A DNA stretch of 47,168 nucleotides from Acidobacteriota bacterium (GTDB lineage: Bacteria > Acidobacteriota > Thermoanaerobaculia > Thermoanaerobaculales > Sulfomarinibacteraceae): the NCBI GenBank assembly GCA_013152925.1, contig JAADFK010000199.1:1-47168 (forward strand), written 5' to 3'. The position numbers were made by a program, and so were the translations under genes. The notes below the pieces were generated by a model, which made no database searches, was not told the DNA's origin, and saw nothing but the letters and a program-made list of their open reading frames with translations. The stretch's first letter is position 1, and every line of letters begins with the position of its first letter. Positions 1 to 8,371 of this stretch are shown in pieces.

Positions 1-1
1 C

Positions 2-58
2 TACCGCCGCACCCTGGAGCTCGGCGGGCGGCCACTCAAGCGCAACGGCGGGGCGTAA
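2..58 (+). CDS. C-terminal fragment of an unidentified protein (5' truncated by window edge; ...YRRTLELGGRPLKRNGGA*)
   Basis: Open frame from base 2 to TAA at 56-58. The 'YRRTLELG' string weakly resembles the end of a Fis-type HTH, but the fragment is too short to classify. Confidence 0.4.
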   Translation, partial: YRRTLELGGRPLKRNGGA

Positions 59-75
59 GGGAAGCCGTTCGCCGC

Positions 76-960
76 TCGCCGTCATCCCGACCCAGGCGGT
101 GCGAAGCCCACGCCCCCTGTCATCCCGACCGGAGCGGTCCGGAGGACCGCGGAGTGGAGGGATCTCACCCGGCATTGCGGGCCCTGTCGAGCACCCCTTC
201 GGGGCCATTGCGCCGGGAGATTCCTCCACTCGCTTCGCTCGGTCGGAATGACAGGGGGAGCGTGTGGGTCGGGACGACCGCGGGGGAGTCGGTCGGAATG
301 ACAGAAGGGAGAGGTGAAGCGGGGTCGGGATGACAGAAGGAAGAGGTGGAGCGGGGTCGGGATGACAGAGGGGCCATCCCGACCGCAGCGGTGCGGAGCA
401 CACGCCCTCTGTCCGACCGGAGCGGTCCGGAAGACACGCCCCTCCTGTCATCCCGACCGGAGCGGCATCGCCACCCCCCCCCTGTCATTCCGACCGGAGC
501 GGCATCGCCACCCCCCCCTGTCATTCCGACCGGAGCGGCATCGCCACCACCCCCCTGTCATTCCGACCGGAGCGGCACGGAGTGCCGCGGAGTGGAGGAA
601 TCTCATGGGAGCCCCGACAACGCTCCGGGGAAGATGTTGTATTCCTGGGGAGATCCCTCCACTCGCTTCGCTCGGTCGGGATGACAGGGGGAGGGAGTGG
701 TCGGGATGACAGGGGGAGGGAGCGGTCGGGATGACACCCCACCCTGTCATCCCGAGCGAAGGCGCGAAGCGCCGGAGTCGAGGGATCTCCCCCATGACCA
801 CGAGCTCCCGGGAGAGCCCACTTGCATCACGATGCCGGGGAAGATCCCTCCACTCGCTTCGCTCGGTCGGGATGACAGGGGGAGGGAGCGGTCGGTATGA
901 CAGGGGGAGGGAGCGGTCGGGATGACCGGGAGGGAGCTGGTCGGGATGACAGGGGGAGTT
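76..960. repeat. Intergenic cluster of inverted-repeat modules and short tandem units built on GTCATCCCGACCGGAGCG / GAGCGGTCGGGATGACAGGGGGAGG
   Basis: Seen directly: repeated 'tgtcatcccgaccggagcg...gagtggagggatctc' paired with its inverse 'gagatccctccactcgcttcgctcggtcgggatgacag' around ~118-271, ~558-690 and ~745-882. Tandem 33-34 bp 'cattccgaccggagcggcatcgccacccccccctgt' copies lie at ~447-575. Confidence 0.9.
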
Positions 961-1013
961 GGTTGGCATTGGGACTTGACGGGTGATGGCGGTGTCTCGG
1001 GACGGGAACTGGC

Positions 1014-3110
1014 TCAGTTGACGGTGCCGCTGGACCCCTCCGGGTCGTCATCGTCCGGCGGGGCGTCTGTTTCCAGGAAGGCCGGGAGGTCGTAGCGGGA
1101 ACCCTGATGGAGGGCCGGGAGCTCCGCATCGCTCTCGGGCGGGTGGATCACGAGGTGCTCCATCAGGTCCCCGGGGAGCTCCAGGAGAAAGCGGGAGGGG
1201 TCGAGGAGGACGTCCACCCGGTAGCGATCACGGGCGGTCTCCGGATGGAGCAGGTGGAGAAGATCCCTGGCCCGGGTCGCCGCCACGTAGAAGAGGCGCC
1301 GCTCCTCCTCGTCGTCCTCGGCCCGGGCGGTTGGAAAGCGTCCCTCGGACAGCCAGATGATGAACACGATCTTCCACTCCAGTCCCTTGGCCTGGTGGAT
1401 GGTGGACAGGGTCAGCACCTCGTCCGGGGGACCACCGGCCACGTCCTCGCCGGAAAGCTCGTTGAGCAGGGTGACGTCAGCCAGGAAGGCGTCGGTGTCG
1501 GGGTAACCACTGGCGAAGAGCGCCAGCTGTTCCAGGTCCTGGAGGCGGGAACCGGGGTTGTCAAGGTTGTCGCGGGCCCAGCGGTCGTAGAACTGCTCCA
1601 CGACCCGGCGGATGGACTCACCGGGCTGGCCGCGCAGCCTGGGGGTCGACAGCTCGTCGAAGAGGGAGCGAAGCTCTTCCAGGGAGGTGCGGGCGTTTCG
1701 CGTCAGCCGGATTGCGGCAGGATCGAGGTCCAGGAGCGCTCGCAGGGCGTCTCCGCCGGCGACCCGTTGCCACACCCGGGCGGCCAGGCGTGCGCCGAAG
1801 CCCCGGCGGAGCTTGAGCAGCCGGGCGAAGGCCACCTCGTCCCGCGGGTTCTCGACGAAGCGGAGGTGGGCGAGCACGTCCTTGACGTGCCGCTGTTCGA
1901 AGAATCGGAGGCCCGAGCGGACCAGGAAGGGGATGTTACGCCGGGTCAGCTCCACCTGGAGCTCGAGGGAATGGGCGTGGTTGCGGTACAGCACCGCCAT
2001 GTCCTCGAGGCCGAAGCCCTCGTCGCGGAGCTCAAGAATCCTGTCGGCCACCCACGTGGCCTGGATCTCGGGCGTTGGCACCGAGACCCGCGCTGGACGG
2101 TCGCCGGCGTGCCGGATGGCCCGGAGCTCCTTGTGGAACTGCCGCTCGTTATGGAGTATCGAAGCGTTGGCCAGGTGCAGGATCTCCGGCACGGAACGGT
2201 AATTGAGCTCGAGCCGGAAGATCGTACACTCCGGGTGCCGCTCGGGGAAGCCGAGGATATTCTCGAAGTCGGCGCCCCGAAACGCGTAGATCGACTGTGC
2301 GTCGTCGCCGACAACCATCAGGTTCTTCTCCGGGCCCAGCAGGGAGTCGACGATGTCCGCCTGGAGCCGGTTGGTGTCCTGGTACTCGTCCACCAGGACG
2401 TGCCGGAAGCGGCGCGCGATCTCCCGCCGTACCTCGGGTTGCCGCCTCAGGAGCAGGAGCCAGTTGAGCAGCAGGTCGTCGAAGTCCATGAGATCGGCCG
2501 ACCGCTTGCGCTCCAGGTAGCGCTTGAAGATGGCCGCGATCAGCTCGTCCTGGTCCAGGTATTGCGGGGCGCGCTCGGCCAGGACCTTGTCCAGGGTCCG
2601 GCCGGTGTTGATGACGAAGCTGTACAGGTCCACCAGGAGGCGGGCGCGGGGCAAGCGGCGCGTGGGGAGCTCGGGGACGACCTCGGCGAGAGCGCTCCCC
2701 ATCAGCTCGGTGGCATCCTCGCGATCGAGAATGGAGAACCGGGGGGTGTAGCCCACCAGCTCGGCGTAGCGCCGCAGGAGCCGGTGGCCCACCGAGTGGA
2801 AGGTACCGCCCATGACCCGTCCGGCCCCGCCCTCCACCAGTTGCCCCACCCGGTCGAGCATCTCGCGGGCGGCCTTGTTGGTGAAGGTCAGGAGGAGGAT
2901 CTGGCCGGCCGGGACGCCGTCCTCGATCAGCCGGCAGACGCGGTAGACGAGGGTGCGGGTCTTGCCGGTGCCGGCGCCGGCCAGCACCAGCATCGGACCA
3001 CCTGGATGGAGCACCACCTCGAGCTGGCCCTCGTTGAGCTCCCGTTCATAGTCGACCCTGCGGCGCCTGGGCGCCGGGGGTGGTGCGCCGGGTAGCAGCT
3101 TTCCGGTCAC
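1014..3110 (-). CDS. UvrD/PcrA-family ATP-dependent DNA helicase (SF1)
   Basis: Walker A 'LAGAGTGKTRTLVYRV', 'LVDEYQDTN', 'VVGDDAQSIYAFRGA', 'LSTIHQAKGLEWKIVFI', 'RRLFYVAATRARDLL'. GTG start at 3110 overlaps the upstream gene's stop (GTGA); the longer ORF to 3794 overlaps the GNAT gene. Confidence 0.93.
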   Translation of the reverse strand: MTGKLLPGAPPPAPRRRRVDYERELNEGQLEVVLHPGGPMLVLAGAGTGKTRTLVYRVCRLIEDGVPAGQILLLTFTNKAAREMLDRVGQLVEGGAGRVMGGTFHSVGHRLLRRYAELVGYTPRFSILDREDATELMGSALAEVVPELPTRRLPRARLLVDLYSFVINTGRTLDKVLAERAPQYLDQDELIAAIFKRYLERKRSADLMDFDDLLLNWLLLLRRQPEVRREIARRFRHVLVDEYQDTNRLQADIVDSLLGPEKNLMVVGDDAQSIYAFRGADFENILGFPERHPECTIFRLELNYRSVPEILHLANASILHNERQFHKELRAIRHAGDRPARVSVPTPEIQATWVADRILELRDEGFGLEDMAVLYRNHAHSLELQVELTRRNIPFLVRSGLRFFEQRHVKDVLAHLRFVENPRDEVAFARLLKLRRGFGARLAARVWQRVAGGDALRALLDLDPAAIRLTRNARTSLEELRSLFDELSTPRLRGQPGESIRRVVEQFYDRWARDNLDNPGSRLQDLEQLALFASGYPDTDAFLADVTLLNELSGEDVAGGPPDEVLTLSTIHQAKGLEWKIVFIIWLSEGRFPTARAEDDEEERRLFYVAATRARDLLHLLHPETARDRYRVDVLLDPSRFLLELPGDLMEHLVIHPPESDAELPALHQGSRYDLPAFLETDAPPDDDDPEGSSGTVN

Positions 3111-4033
3111 GGCAGGCAAGGGAGACCCGCGATGTACCGGTCCAGGTGCGGCCTCTCGCCCCGTACGTAAATCTGCACGCAGCACTCCACGAGACGGGCG
3201 CCGCCTTCCAGCAGGGCCTCGATGGCCGGCTCGAAGGCCGCGGGGACGCGAACGGTGAGAACCCGTTTCGGCGCCGCCGAGTGGGCCGAGGCGATGGCCT
3301 GGCCGAGGGCTGCCATGGCCGCCTCCTGGGTCGTGCCGGCCACCGGGCCCACCTGGGCGCGTCCGCCGTAGCCGTACGCCGCGGTCCGCGCCCCCTGGCG
3401 AATGAAGGAGACGTCGAGCCCCAGGCGCTTGAGCCAGAACACGTGGTCGATCTCGCGCGTCAGTCCGCGGGCCACCTTGTCGATCCGGTCGGCATCCGCC
3501 TGGCCGCGCCGCTCCAGCAATTCCTGGCTCTGATCGTGACCGGGGAGAAGGCGTGCGAGAGCCGGCGCCAGCTGCTCGGCCGCGGCGGGTGTCATCGCGA
3601 GGCTGTACAGTGGCATCAGGGGCCGGAAACCGTGAGAGAGGAGCAGGGCCGCGGCGGAGGGCTCGGGGGGAACGACAGCGAGATAGGAGCGCACGCCGGC
3701 ACGCTCTCCGTAGGCCAAGAGGCGCGTGATCAGGGCGCCGCCCGCCCCGCGGCCCCGGTGCTCCGGCAGGACAGCCAGCTCGGAGAGGATCCACTGGCGG
3801 GCCCGCACGTGGGCAATGCCGTAGCCCAGCGTGTTCTCGTGGTCGATGGCCGAGAAGAAGCCGTTGTTGTCGTGCGCCATCAGGTGGGCGAGGGTCGGAT
3901 CGATCTCCATGTCCAGGTCGAGGACCTGGCGATGATCCTGGTCCCGCCGCGCGACCAGGCCCATGGATTCCCTCAGCAGCGCAATGCCGGGGAGCTCCTC
4001 GCGGTGGGTCCGGCGGATCTTGATCCTACCCAT
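3107..4033 (-). CDS. GNAT-family N-acetyltransferase
   Basis: 'ELAVLPEHRGRGAGGALITRLLAYGERAGV' acetyl-CoA binding motif; 308 aa. Confidence 0.85.
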   Translation of the reverse strand: MGRIKIRRTHREELPGIALLRESMGLVARRDQDHRQVLDLDMEIDPTLAHLMAHDNNGFFSAIDHENTLGYGIAHVRARQWILSELAVLPEHRGRGAGGALITRLLAYGERAGVRSYLAVVPPEPSAAALLLSHGFRPLMPLYSLAMTPAAAEQLAPALARLLPGHDQSQELLERRGQADADRIDKVARGLTREIDHVFWLKRLGLDVSFIRQGARTAAYGYGGRAQVGPVAGTTQEAAMAALGQAIASAHSAAPKRVLTVRVPAAFEPAIEALLEGGARLVECCVQIYVRGERPHLDRYIAGLPCLP

Positions 4034-4373
4034 CGCTGACCCCCCGGCCGCCGACGAACCAGCAGATGACGCTGAAGCTGAACGCGCCGAGCACCGACCA
4101 ACCGAAGCTATCCACGCGGAAGCCGGGTACCAGGGCTGCGGCCAGCGCGAAGGCGAAGCCGTTGATGACGAGGTAGAACAGACCGAGGGTCACGATGGTG
4201 ATGGGGAGCGTCAGCAGGGTCATGACCGGCCGGATGACGGCGTTGACGAACCCGAGCGCCAGGGCTCCCACCAGGAGGGCCGGGGTGGAGCTCAGGTGGA
4301 CCCCCGGCAGAATCCACGCGGTCGCCCACAGGGCGAGCACCATGACCAGCCATCTCAGGAAAAAGCGACCCAC
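4026..4373 (-). CDS. Phage holin family / small 4-TM membrane protein
   Basis: VGRFFLRWLVMVLALWATAWILPGVHLS...FVNAVIRPVMTLLTLPITIVTLGLFYLVINGFAF. GTG start at 4373 preceded by gaggaggt. Confidence 0.8.
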   Translation of the reverse strand: MGRFFLRWLVMVLALWATAWILPGVHLSSTPALLVGALALGFVNAVIRPVMTLLTLPITIVTLGLFYLVINGFAFALAAALVPGFRVDSFGWSVLGAFSFSVICWFVGGRGVSDG

Positions 4374-4417
4374 CGTACCTCCTCGATTCGAAACCCCGGC
4401 TCCCCGGAACGGGCGGC

Positions 4418-4630
4418 TCAGCCGGACTCCTTCGCCTTCATCTTCTCGATGGCGGCCTGATGGTGAGCGCTCCCCTCGCGGAACATCGCCTTCCCGCAGT
4501 CGGGGCACCGTTCCTCCATGCAGGGAACGCCCGGCCGATGCGGGATCTTGGTGCCGCAGGCGACGCACACACAGTTGCCACCCGCTCCCATACCACCGAT
4601 ACCACCGCCGTGGCCATGCCGTCCAACCAT
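4418..4630 (-). CDS. Small zinc-ribbon-like protein
   Basis: MVGRHGHGGG...NCVCVACGTKIPHRPGVPCMEERCPDCGKAMF with paired Cys motifs; ATG at 4630 preceded by ggaggt. Confidence 0.7.
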   Translation of the reverse strand: MVGRHGHGGGIGGMGAGGNCVCVACGTKIPHRPGVPCMEERCPDCGKAMFREGSAHHQAAIEKMKAKESG

Positions 4631-4943
4631 CTCGACCTCCCCCGGGCCCCAGCGGCCCATCATCGGCTCCCGGCGCCGCAAGATGCAACGAGGCTCCGCA
4701 CACGGGCGGACACGCGCCTGGAACGTGCCGGCCGCCGGACCAGCTCCGACCCGAGCATGATAGCAGGCGGAGGTGGAGCATGTTGCGTTGTGCTCTGTGC
4801 CGGGCGCCACGCGGATGACGGCGGTCTGAGCATTGTCTCACGAGGCCATGCCCACGTCGCATTCGAAGGGGGCAATTGCCCCGAGGCGACGGGTAGCTGG
4901 AACGTGACGGCGCGCCGGGCTACACTCCACGGCGGAGGCTGGA

Positions 4944-6611
4944 ATGCCGAGAACCCTACCGCACAGCATCGAGAAGGATGTCGCGTACCAGACCAACCGG
5001 GATCACTGGCACAACGAGCTGCGAATCTTGGAGGCCCAACGGGAGACCGTGCGCCAGGGCGGCGGCGAGCGGGCCGCCGAGCGCCAGAAGGCCAAGGGCA
5101 AGATGCTGGCCCGTGAACGAGTGGAGGCCCTGATCGATTCCGGCACACGGCTCCACGAGCTCGGCAGCTTCGCCGCGTGGAAGATGTACGAGGAGTGGGG
5201 CGGGGCGCCATCCGCCGGGGTTGTGATTGGCCTCGGCACGGTGCGCGGGCGGGAGTGCGTTATCGTCTCCAACGACGCCACCGTCAAGGCCGGAGCGTGG
5301 TTCCCCATGACCTGCAAGAAGGTTCTTCGCGCGCAGGAGATCGCCATGGAGAACCGGCTGCCGATCATCTACCTGGTGGACTCGGCCGGTGTCTTCTTGC
5401 CGTTGCAGGACCAGATCTTCCCCGACAAGGAGGATTTCGGAAGGGCCTTCTTCAACAATGCCCGGCTTTCGGCGGAGGGGATCTACCAGATCGCGGCCAT
5501 CATGGGTTCCTGCGTGGCTGGCGGGGCCTACCTTCCCATCATGTCCGACGAGGCCCTGATCGTGGAGGGAAACGGGACGATCTTCCTCGCCGGAGCCCAT
5601 CTGGTGCGGGCCGCCATCGGAGAACAGATCGACAATCAGTCGCTGGGCGGCGCGGAGGTCCAGGTGGACATCTCCGGGGTCGTGGACGACCGGTTTCCCG
5701 ACGACCTTTCGGCCATCGAGCACATCCGGGCGCGGATCGGCGAGCTGGCACACCCGGCGCCGGCGCCTTTCGACCGGATCGAGCCCGTGGAGCCCCTGGC
5801 CGATGCCGAAGACCTGCTCGGGATCCTGCCGGTGGACCGGAGCCGTCCCTACGACACCTACCGGCTCCTGGCCTGCCTCCTGGACGGCTCGGAGCTTACC
5901 GAGTACAAGGCCACCTACGGCAGGACGCTGATCTGCGGCACCGGCCGGATCGGAGGTTGGGCCGTTGGGGTCGTCGCCAACCAGCGCCTGATCGTCCACC
6001 GGCGGCGGGGCCTTGGGGCGAGCGAGAAGGAGATGCAGATCGGCGGTGTCATCTACCCGGACGCGGCGGACAAGGCGGCTCGCTTCGTCGAGCTGATGAA
6101 CCAGAAGGGCGTGCCGCTGCTCTTCCTCCAGGATGTGACGGGGTTCATGGTGGGCTCCACGGCCGAGCGGGAAGGAATCATCAAGGATGGCGCCAAGCTG
6201 GTCAACGTGGTGGCCAACTCGGTCGTGCCCAAGATCACCGTCTTCATCGGCAACTCCTTCGGCGCCGGGAACTACGCGATGTGTGGCCGAGCCTACGGGG
6301 CGCGCTTCTACTACGCCTGGCCCTCCGCGTCCATCGCCGTCATGGGGGGCGCGCAGGCCTCCAACACCCTGCTGTCGATCCAGCTGAAGAACCGGGGCGA
6401 TGACATCTCCCAGGAGGAGAGGGCTGCGTTGCTGGCCGAGATCCAGGCCCGGTACGACGCGGCGGCCAACCCGCGCTACGCGGCGGCGCGGCTGTGGGTC
6501 GACGAGATCATCGATCCACGTGCAACGCGCGAGATCGTGGCGCGCAGTCTGGCCGCGGCGGCTCACAACCCGGATCTCCCGCCGTTCCGCCAGGGCGTCC
6601 TCCAGACCTGA
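4944..6611 (+). CDS. Acyl-CoA carboxylase carboxyltransferase (beta) subunit, methylcrotonoyl/propionyl-CoA carboxylase type
   Basis: 555 aa; 'GKMLARERVEALIDSGTRLHELG', 'PMTCKKVLRAQEIAMENRLPIIYLVDSAGVFLPLQDQIFPDKEDFGRAFFNNARLSAEGI', 'FGAGNYAMCGRAYGARFYYAWPSASIAVMGGAQA'. Confidence 0.93.
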   Translation: MPRTLPHSIEKDVAYQTNRDHWHNELRILEAQRETVRQGGGERAAERQKAKGKMLARERVEALIDSGTRLHELGSFAAWKMYEEWGGAPSAGVVIGLGTVRGRECVIVSNDATVKAGAWFPMTCKKVLRAQEIAMENRLPIIYLVDSAGVFLPLQDQIFPDKEDFGRAFFNNARLSAEGIYQIAAIMGSCVAGGAYLPIMSDEALIVEGNGTIFLAGAHLVRAAIGEQIDNQSLGGAEVQVDISGVVDDRFPDDLSAIEHIRARIGELAHPAPAPFDRIEPVEPLADAEDLLGILPVDRSRPYDTYRLLACLLDGSELTEYKATYGRTLICGTGRIGGWAVGVVANQRLIVHRRRGLGASEKEMQIGGVIYPDAADKAARFVELMNQKGVPLLFLQDVTGFMVGSTAEREGIIKDGAKLVNVVANSVVPKITVFIGNSFGAGNYAMCGRAYGARFYYAWPSASIAVMGGAQASNTLLSIQLKNRGDDISQEERAALLAEIQARYDAAANPRYAAARLWVDEIIDPRATREIVARSLAAAAHNPDLPPFRQGVLQT

Positions 6612-6668
6612 TGCGGCAGCCCCTGGGGCCAGCGAGGGTCCCGTTGCGAGTGAGCGCCCATCGAGGCG

Positions 6669-6846
6669 CCTGGATGGGAACAGCGTGGTTCCTGAGGTGA
6701 AAACGAGCGCTCTATCCCTGCAAGGTCAAGAGAGGCAGGGAATCCCGCGGAGCTGCGCTGTGGTACGCCGCCCAAGGGAATCCGCAGCATGACCTGTTTG
6801 CCTGCAGGTCATCCGCGCAGGCAGGCGCCGGGATTGCAAGAGAACA
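6669..6846. repeat. Dispersed intergenic repeat, copy A
   Basis: 'ctggatgggaacagcgtggttcctgaggtgaaaacgagcgctctatccctgcaaggtcaagagaggcagggaatcccgcggag..ggtacgccgcccaagggaatccgcagcatgac...gccgggattgcaag' aligns along its length with 32709-32850. Confidence 0.8.
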
Positions 6847-6863
6847 CGGTTTCTGGAGGGGAG

Positions 6864-7601
6864 CTAGTTGACTCGCCGGGACAGGAGCTCGAGGGAGGCT
6901 TTCAGGCTGGGCCCGGAGAAGGTGACCGCAAATCCGGCCATCTCCTCCCTTCCGGGGCGCGTGTGGCGCACCACTCGGGCGGGCAGGTTCAGCGGTTCCT
7001 CGAGGTCGGGGTGGGAGATCACCGTCTTGACCGTGGCGCCCAGCATGGGCCGGACGGGAGACCGGAGCAGGAGTCCACTGGCGGAGATGTTGACGACCCC
7101 CTCGGCGGGAATCAGCGAGCCGTCGGGGTTCCGGACCCGGACCTCGAGCCCGGAGCTCGGCGGGCAGCGTTCCGGAACGTCGAGGAGTCTCCGGAGGGCC
7201 TCCTCGAGCTGGGTCTGCGGCACCCAGCGGGGGAGGACGGCATTGGCGCCGTGACCGACGAAGCGGGAGGCCCCGCTGAGCAGCTCGGGTATCGCCAGGA
7301 CCACCATGGAGCAGTGCCGGCTGGCACAGGTCGCGTGCCGCAGGCGCTGCAGGAAGTGCCGGAGGAGCAGGTGGGGGAGCGGGTAATTGCACACGACCAG
7401 CGAGTGCTCATGGAGACAAAGGTCCTTGAGGGCCAGCGTTGCGTTGTCAGCCGTCACCAGGGTGCATCCCAGCCCGCCGAGCGCGGTCTCGACGCGAAGG
7501 AGCGTCTGGGTATCGAGGGCCACCACCATCGCGCGGTGCAACCCCACGCCGCGAGCCCTGCCCGGCCTCCTCGCCGTTCCCATCCAGCCGAAAACCATCA
7601 T
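6864..7601 (-). CDS. PilZ-domain protein with N-terminal pseudo-receiver-like domain
   Basis: C-terminal 'EGVVNISASGLLLRSP...ARVVRHTRPGREEMAGFAVTF' PilZ-like. The N-terminus resembles a REC fold with 'LVVCNYPLPH' at the phosphoacceptor strand. Confidence 0.7.
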   Translation of the reverse strand: MMVFGWMGTARRPGRARGVGLHRAMVVALDTQTLLRVETALGGLGCTLVTADNATLALKDLCLHEHSLVVCNYPLPHLLLRHFLQRLRHATCASRHCSMVVLAIPELLSGASRFVGHGANAVLPRWVPQTQLEEALRRLLDVPERCPPSSGLEVRVRNPDGSLIPAEGVVNISASGLLLRSPVRPMLGATVKTVISHPDLEEPLNLPARVVRHTRPGREEMAGFAVTFSGPSLKASLELLSRRVN

Positions 7602-7863
7602 CGCGCCCGTTTCTGCGGATCCGCTGGTCCGCCTTTGCAGACTGCCATGAAGTGACGAGGAACGAGTGTGATCCAGATCATCATCGCGGCGACAACGTTC
7701 GCATTCCTGGGCGTTTCCATCGCCAGGTGGCGTCCAGGTTGCTCGTGGGGCGGACTCGGGCAGGTTCCGCTGGCTTTCCCCGGCAGCCGGTTCGTGGCAG
7801 AATGCCGCTCACGCGGGACGCCCGGGGTCCTGAAACCCAACCTCGATTCTCCGTGAGGTACCG

Positions 7864-8313
7864 ATGACAGCACCCTCGTTCGATCTTCTGATCCGTCTCT
7901 TCGAATCCGTACCCTTCATGCAATACCTGGGCATGCGCTTCGAGACGCTGGAGAGCAGCCACGCCGTGATCCGGATTCCCTTCCGGCCGGAGCTCATCGG
8001 GAACCCGGAGCTTCCGGCCCTTCATGGGGGCGTCATATCGGCGCTGCTCGACACCTGCGGCGGGGCCGCCGTCTGGACGCGGATCGGCAGCCACGACAGG
8101 GTTTCCACGGTGGATCTTCGTGTGGACTATCTCAGGCCGGGGCGGCCGGAGGACCTGTTGGGGATGGCCCGGGTCATCCGGGCCGGAAACCGCGTGGGCG
8201 TGACCGAGCTTCGCGCCTACCACCCCGGCTCCAGGGAGGAGCCGATCGCCGTGGGGACCGGTGTGTACAACATCCACCGCCGCAGGGGACAGACCGCGCA
8301 GACTTCGCCGTGA
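7864..8313 (+). CDS. PaaI-family hotdog thioesterase
   Basis: 'FMQYLGMRFETLE...NPELPALHGGVISALLDTCGGAAVWTRIG...VSTVDLRVDYLRPGRPEDLLGMARVIRAG'; gaggt SD upstream. Confidence 0.85.
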   Translation: MTAPSFDLLIRLFESVPFMQYLGMRFETLESSHAVIRIPFRPELIGNPELPALHGGVISALLDTCGGAAVWTRIGSHDRVSTVDLRVDYLRPGRPEDLLGMARVIRAGNRVGVTELRAYHPGSREEPIAVGTGVYNIHRRRGQTAQTSP

Positions 8314-8320
8314 TACACGA

Positions 8321-8346
8321 CGGCCCGGGCCGAGCGGCCCGGGCCG
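8321..8346. terminator. GC-rich hairpin between convergent genes; possible bidirectional terminator
   Basis: Perfect 11-bp arms cggcccgggcc-gagc-ggcccgggccg between convergent 7864-8313(+) and 8372-9847(-); no U-tract. Confidence 0.5.
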
Positions 8347-8371
8347 GCATCGTTGAAACCGCGGAATGCGC

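Noticed and set aside
76-960. CRISPR array
   Set aside because: Repeats occur in both orientations as inverted pairs with irregular spacing and partial units. There are no uniform spacers and no cas genes.
165-1129. Many ORFs (e.g. 165-524, 314-709, 448-969) rich in 'VIPTERSEWRDL/SRPERHRHPP'
   Set aside because: They are translations of the intergenic repeat in all frames, with no SD or independent protein signature.
1107-3095. 662-aa plus-strand ORF
   Set aside because: Antisense shadow of the UvrD/PcrA helicase caused by high GC; no recognisable domain.
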